From: an uncultured Collinsella sp. | Lineage (GTDB): Bacteria; Actinomycetota; Coriobacteriia; Coriobacteriales; Coriobacteriaceae | DNA: 15,532 bases | Reading direction: 5' to 3' | Assembly (NCBI GenBank): GCA_959020035.1 | Contig: CAUEQX010000029.1 | Span: 1-15,532 of the forward strand | Part shown: positions 12,728-15,532 of the stretch, one piece after another | Numbering within the stretch: the first letter of the stretch is position 1 | How the letters are laid out: the number at the start of each line of letters is the position of its first letter | Made by a program: the position numbers and the translations under genes | The notes under the pieces: model-generated | The model's database searches: none | Told to the model about the DNA's origin: nothing | Seen by the model: only the letters and a program-made list of their open reading frames with translations

Positions 12728-14158
12728 ATGGCATCGAAGAACCTTTTGCCCGTCGTCGCACTCTGCGGCGCGCTCGCAACCGGAACGCCTGTCGCCGCTT
12801 GGGCGACTCCTGTCATGGCAGACTCCTTACCAGCGGCCCTAAGCTCCGCACCAAATCCGTCGAGCGCCATTGCGTGCAAGCGTTTTTCGATCGCACAGGC
12901 CGCAATCTCAACCTCGGGATGCCTTCGTCGTAATACGGACGGCTCGATAGTCGTGGATATCAATCGTTCGAACAAGGCAAACGGCTCCCAGGCGGGGTGC
13001 GCCGTCTGCACGTGGCGCTCGGTTGTGCTCGATGCAGATGGCGATCCATGCAATTTAGAGCTGCGCATCGACATCGCTTCGGTCGATGACTCGGCGAACG
13101 GAGCGAAGGTCGCCTTCGACGGTACGTTTTTTGAGAAAGGAGGCGGTATATGTCTGGGCTGCGCCGCCGCGAATGCAGACGACACGCAGCCCACCCTCTC
13201 ATTCACGGCATCGTTGCGGCTGACCAAAGCCGGTACCGATGCCATCGCGGCGGGAGAAGCGTCCCTGCTGTTCTACGCCGTCAGTACCAAAGACACAGAC
13301 GCTCATTTCGAGAAGCCAGCCGGATCACTCAGCCTTACACGAGGGATAGAGGCAGGCCCTATTGAAATCGATGCCCGCGCGCAAAGCAGGCAACGCATTC
13401 TTGCCGACCCGGCGCTTCTCGAAATGGAGCGGAACGGATCCGGAGCCATCGGAATTCTCCCCTCCGCGTTTGACGCCAAGACGCTCCCCCCAAACGACGA
13501 ACCCATCAACGCAACCATACAAGAAGAGAGCGCGGACAAAGAAGCAGGTGCGGGCGACACGCTGTCGCCGACAAACAGCGTCCCAGCTTCTTTCGAAGCG
13601 CCGAATGAGCCCGCTGCCGATCCAAACGATCCCGAGTTCGCGGACAGTCTGGGGCTTGCTGATCCTCAAGAGATCGATGAAGGTAACTGCTGCGTGCTTG
13701 CCGCGCTCGACCACACGGAGGTCATCGACGCTGCGAACATCGAAGTTGCCGCCGCCAATCAGCCCGTCCGCAAGTCGGCTATCATCGCATTTCCTGAATC
13801 CATCGAAGTCGTCTTTTTGCCATCGGGCGAGGTCGTGGCCCCAACACTGCTCACCTTGTTGGGCGCCAAGAATACTCGAAACGAAATTAAAAAGGTCACG
13901 GTTGTCGACCCTGCAACCACCGCCAAGCTGCGTCTATACGCCGTTGCTCCAGACGGAGGCAAGACCTTGGAATTCGATGGTGACACACTCCTAGCTTGGC
14001 GACGTCTGGACATTATGCAAGACGTCTCGTATCAGATCGAACTCGAAGGGTTTGATCGTGCCCGCGATGCCAATATCATCGCCGCGGCTATTGAATCCCC
14101 GCAGCGGCTTATGACACTGCGCTTTGAATACTATCCCTATGTCCCGACAACCACTTGA
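12728..14158 (+). CDS. Secreted two-domain surface protein with CxxC motifs and a WxL-like C-terminal domain
   Basis: The 476-residue protein has a signal peptide (cut near AWATPVMA, about 31), a beta-rich domain 1 (about 45-210), a Pro/acidic linker (about 250-320) and domain 2 (about 345-476). Domain 1 holds Cys 50, 65, 91, 94, 108, 142 and 145, including CAVC and CLGC; Cys 321-322 are adjacent in the linker end. Domain 2 aligns by eye with the 199-aa protein: P356, I359, V362, G367, P372 match P57, I60, V63, G68, P73 with no gaps, and the ends MTLRFEYYP and ATITWTVEP match too, with F466 in place of Trp. No LPxTG or membrane anchor is seen. TAAGGAGA lies 4 nt before the ATG and 6 nt after the previous stop. 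Function unknown; a partner or cap of the surface complex is inferred. Confidence 0.8.
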   Translation: MASKNLLPVVALCGALATGTPVAAWATPVMADSLPAALSSAPNPSSAIACKRFSIAQAAISTSGCLRRNTDGSIVVDINRSNKANGSQAGCAVCTWRSVVLDADGDPCNLELRIDIASVDDSANGAKVAFDGTFFEKGGGICLGCAAANADDTQPTLSFTASLRLTKAGTDAIAAGEASLLFYAVSTKDTDAHFEKPAGSLSLTRGIEAGPIEIDARAQSRQRILADPALLEMERNGSGAIGILPSAFDAKTLPPNDEPINATIQEESADKEAGAGDTLSPTNSVPASFEAPNEPAADPNDPEFADSLGLADPQEIDEGNCCVLAALDHTEVIDAANIEVAAANQPVRKSAIIAFPESIEVVFLPSGEVVAPTLLTLLGAKNTRNEIKKVTVVDPATTAKLRLYAVAPDGGKTLEFDGDTLLAWRRLDIMQDVSYQIELEGFDRARDANIIAAAIESPQRLMTLRFEYYPYVPTTT

Positions 14159-14237
14159 GGCTTAAATGCTGCACATCATTCCTAACACCACTTATATAAC
14201 GTATTAGATGAGTCGCGATGTGCCTCGCATTTCGTTC

Positions 14238-14246
14238 TGCTACGAT
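14238..14246 (+). promoter_or_regulatory. Candidate extended -10 promoter of the DUF554 gene
   Basis: TGCTACGAT is an extended -10 (TGn plus TACGAT) 31-39 bp before the ATG at 14277. An alternative -10, TATAAC, is at 14194-14199. Neither has a good -35. Confidence 0.4.
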
Positions 14247-14276
14247 TGCCACGTTGGCATCAATACAGGAGGGCTC

Positions 14277-14993
14277 ATGCCGGGCTTGGGAACAATCATC
14301 AACGTTGTGCTTTTAGTTGCGGGCGGTCTTTTGGGATTAGCGGGCGGCCGCTTCATCACACCGCGCATCCAAGACACGCTCATGAAAGCATCGGGGCTGT
14401 GCGTCCTGTTTATCGGCCTTGGCGGCACCATGCAAAAGATGCTCCTTATCGATGGGAAGGCGCTAGCGACCACCGGCACCACCATGCTCATCGTCTCATT
14501 TGCGCTCGGTTCGCTCATCGGCGAGGCCGTCAACTTGGAAGCCGCCATCGAGAACCTTGGCGAATGGCTCACGCGAAAAACCGGCAGCGAGGGCGATAAC
14601 GAGTTCACCAACGCCTTTGTCTCGACATCGCTCACGGTGTGCATCGGCGCCATGGCCATCGTGGGCTCGATTCAGGACGGTCTGCTCGGTGACTGGTCAA
14701 CGCTTGCCTTGAAAGGCGCATTGGACTGCATCATCGTCTGCACCATGACGGCGTCGCTTGGCCGCGGCTGCATTTTCTCCGCCCTGCCCGTCGCCGTGTT
14801 CCAGGGGACGATCACGTTGTTTGCCGGCGCGCTCTCCCCCATCATGACCACGGCAGCCCTCGACAGCCTTTCGCTCGTAGGCTCCATGCTCATCTTCTGC
14901 GTCGGCGTCAACCTCATCCGTCCTCAGACCTTCCGCACGGCCAATATGCTCCCCTCCGTCGTCATCGCCGTCATCTACGCCCTCCTGTTCTAA
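14277..14993 (+). CDS. DUF554 family membrane protein (YdfK/YqgA-like)
   Basis: The 238-residue inner-membrane protein has the usual DUF554 length, with about six or seven hydrophobic segments. Family signatures are visible: the opening PGLGTIINVVLLVAGGLLG, SLTVCIGAMAIVGSIQDGL in the centre, and LKGALDCIIVCTMTASLGRG after it. The function of the family is not established; transport has been suggested. I chose the ATG at 14277 because AGGAGGG lies 3-4 nt upstream; an in-frame ATG at 14208 would add 23 residues not typical of the family. It is separated from the surface cluster by 118 bp and probably has its own promoter. Confidence 0.9.
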   Translation: MPGLGTIINVVLLVAGGLLGLAGGRFITPRIQDTLMKASGLCVLFIGLGGTMQKMLLIDGKALATTGTTMLIVSFALGSLIGEAVNLEAAIENLGEWLTRKTGSEGDNEFTNAFVSTSLTVCIGAMAIVGSIQDGLLGDWSTLALKGALDCIIVCTMTASLGRGCIFSALPVAVFQGTITLFAGALSPIMTTAALDSLSLVGSMLIFCVGVNLIRPQTFRTANMLPSVVIAVIYALLF

Positions 14994-15000
14994 ATCTATC

Positions 15001-15066
15001 AACGCAGCGGTATCTCGAACATCTGTTTGATGCTGTGCTATGATATGAGGTCACCGTAGCTGCGTT
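15001..15066. repeat. Inverted repeat flanking the TerB_N promoter
   Basis: AACGCAGC (15001-15008) and GCTGCGTT (15059-15066) are perfect 8-bp arms. They extend by GGT/ACC with a 3-nt bulge in the right arm. The candidate -10 at 15036-15044 lies between them and the right arm lies just before the ribosome binding site. Confidence 0.4.
15036..15044 (+). promoter_or_regulatory. Candidate extended -10 promoter of the TerB_N gene
   Basis: TGCTATGAT (TGn plus TATGAT) lies 38-46 bp before the GTG at 15082. No convincing -35 is present at 17 nt, as is common for extended -10 promoters. Confidence 0.45.
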
Positions 15067-15081
15067 AGGAGAGGAGAAGCG

Positions 15082-15532
15082 GTGGCCGACCAGGACATCA
15101 AGATGCTCATCGAGCGCATTATGGCCGAGGCCCGGACCCATCAGTCCACCCGCTTCTCAAACGAAATCTACGCAGACGAACCGATTCTCAAAACCGGCCG
15201 ACAGATGCAGAATTTCCTCCCCGACCAGTACCGTAAAATGCGCGAGATATCGCGCTGGCAGGATGACCCCAAGGGCGGTGCGGGCCGCTGGCTTTCGGAA
15301 GCCGAGCTTTTTTACCGCCAGGGCCTGCTGATGGCCGACTTTGAGGACGACTGTCCCTACAACGGCACCTTTAAGTCGTACTTTCCCACCTACAACGCCA
15401 TGAGCGACCGACAGCTGCGCGGCTACTTTACCTGGCGCGCCCAAGTGCGCCGCGGGACCGTCGAGGAAACGTCTACGTCCTTTGCCTTTCTGTATCTCTA
15501 TGAGCTGATTTGCGGCATCGGCGTAGATAATC
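15082..15532 (+). CDS. TerB_N-domain protein, N-terminal part (3' end outside window)
   Basis: The frame opens at GTG 15082, with AGGAG 5 nt upstream, and is open for 150 codons to the window edge. Residues about 45-150 match the TerB N-terminal domain: GRWLSEAELFYRQGLLMADF, then the conserved YFPTYNAMSDRQLRGYFTWR (100-119) and the FAFLYLYELICGIG segment. TerB_N is usually followed by a TerB-like and sometimes a C-terminal domain in proteins tied to tellurite-resistance-type stress or phage-response systems, although the biochemical role is unknown. The first 44 residues are charged and lack a signal peptide, so it is cytoplasmic. No other ter gene is seen in the window. Confidence 0.85.
   Translation, partial: MADQDIKMLIERIMAEARTHQSTRFSNEIYADEPILKTGRQMQNFLPDQYRKMREISRWQDDPKGGAGRWLSEAELFYRQGLLMADFEDDCPYNGTFKSYFPTYNAMSDRQLRGYFTWRAQVRRGTVEETSTSFAFLYLYELICGIGVDN

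Noticed and set aside
14171..14223. 7-bp inverted repeat GCACATC/GATGTGC after the 476-aa gene
   Set aside because: The arms are 39 nt apart with no T-run, so it is not a credible terminator and could be chance.
1..15532. Search for mobile elements, CRISPR repeats, tRNA or rRNA genes
   Set aside because: No transposase, integrase, regularly spaced repeat, tRNA-like cloverleaf or rRNA stretch was recognised by reading.

Overview
The window looks like chromosomal DNA of a high-GC anaerobic Actinomycetota, most likely a gut coriobacterium close to Collinsella. This is inferred from the codon bias, the gene families (single-chain PurL, DUF554, TerB_N, ferredoxin-fused EtfA, an LAxTG-type sorting signal) and the promoter style. 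I could not run a database search. No tRNA, rRNA, CRISPR array, insertion sequence or phage gene is visible.

Layout. 1-1409 (+): 3' end of purL (purine synthesis), then a strong terminator that also lies in the leader of a DMT/EamA transporter (1509-2444, +). A candidate 24-codon small ORF (2475-2549, +) converges on a membrane diguanylate cyclase (2546-3688, -). Further minus-strand genes are a 2-keto-3-deoxygluconate permease (3876-4898) and the azlC-azlD branched-chain amino acid exporter pair (5040-6045). An HD-domain hydrolase (6172-6984, +) shares a CTAG stop overlap with etfA. The operon FAD-linked dehydrogenase, etfB, ferredoxin-etfA (10606 down to 6981, -) resembles the lactate dehydrogenase/Etf complexes of anaerobes that couple oxidation of a 2-hydroxyacid to NAD and ferredoxin.

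10953-14158 (+) is the most novel part. It is a compact run of five genes that I read as an undescribed cell-surface module. They are a 98-aa cytoplasmic protein, a 169-aa membrane-anchored protein, a 199-aa secreted WxL-like protein with W-T-I and W-T-V in place of W-x-L, a 93-aa sortase substrate with an LAQTG sorting signal and only about 26 mature residues before it, and a 476-aa secreted two-domain protein. The second domain of the last protein aligns by eye with the 199-aa protein and its first domain carries two CxxC motifs. The combination of a WxL-like protein, a tiny sortase-anchored protein and a larger secreted partner parallels the WxL loci of Firmicutes.

14277-14993 (+) is a DUF554 membrane protein. 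From 15082 (+) a TerB_N-domain protein starts and runs off the window.
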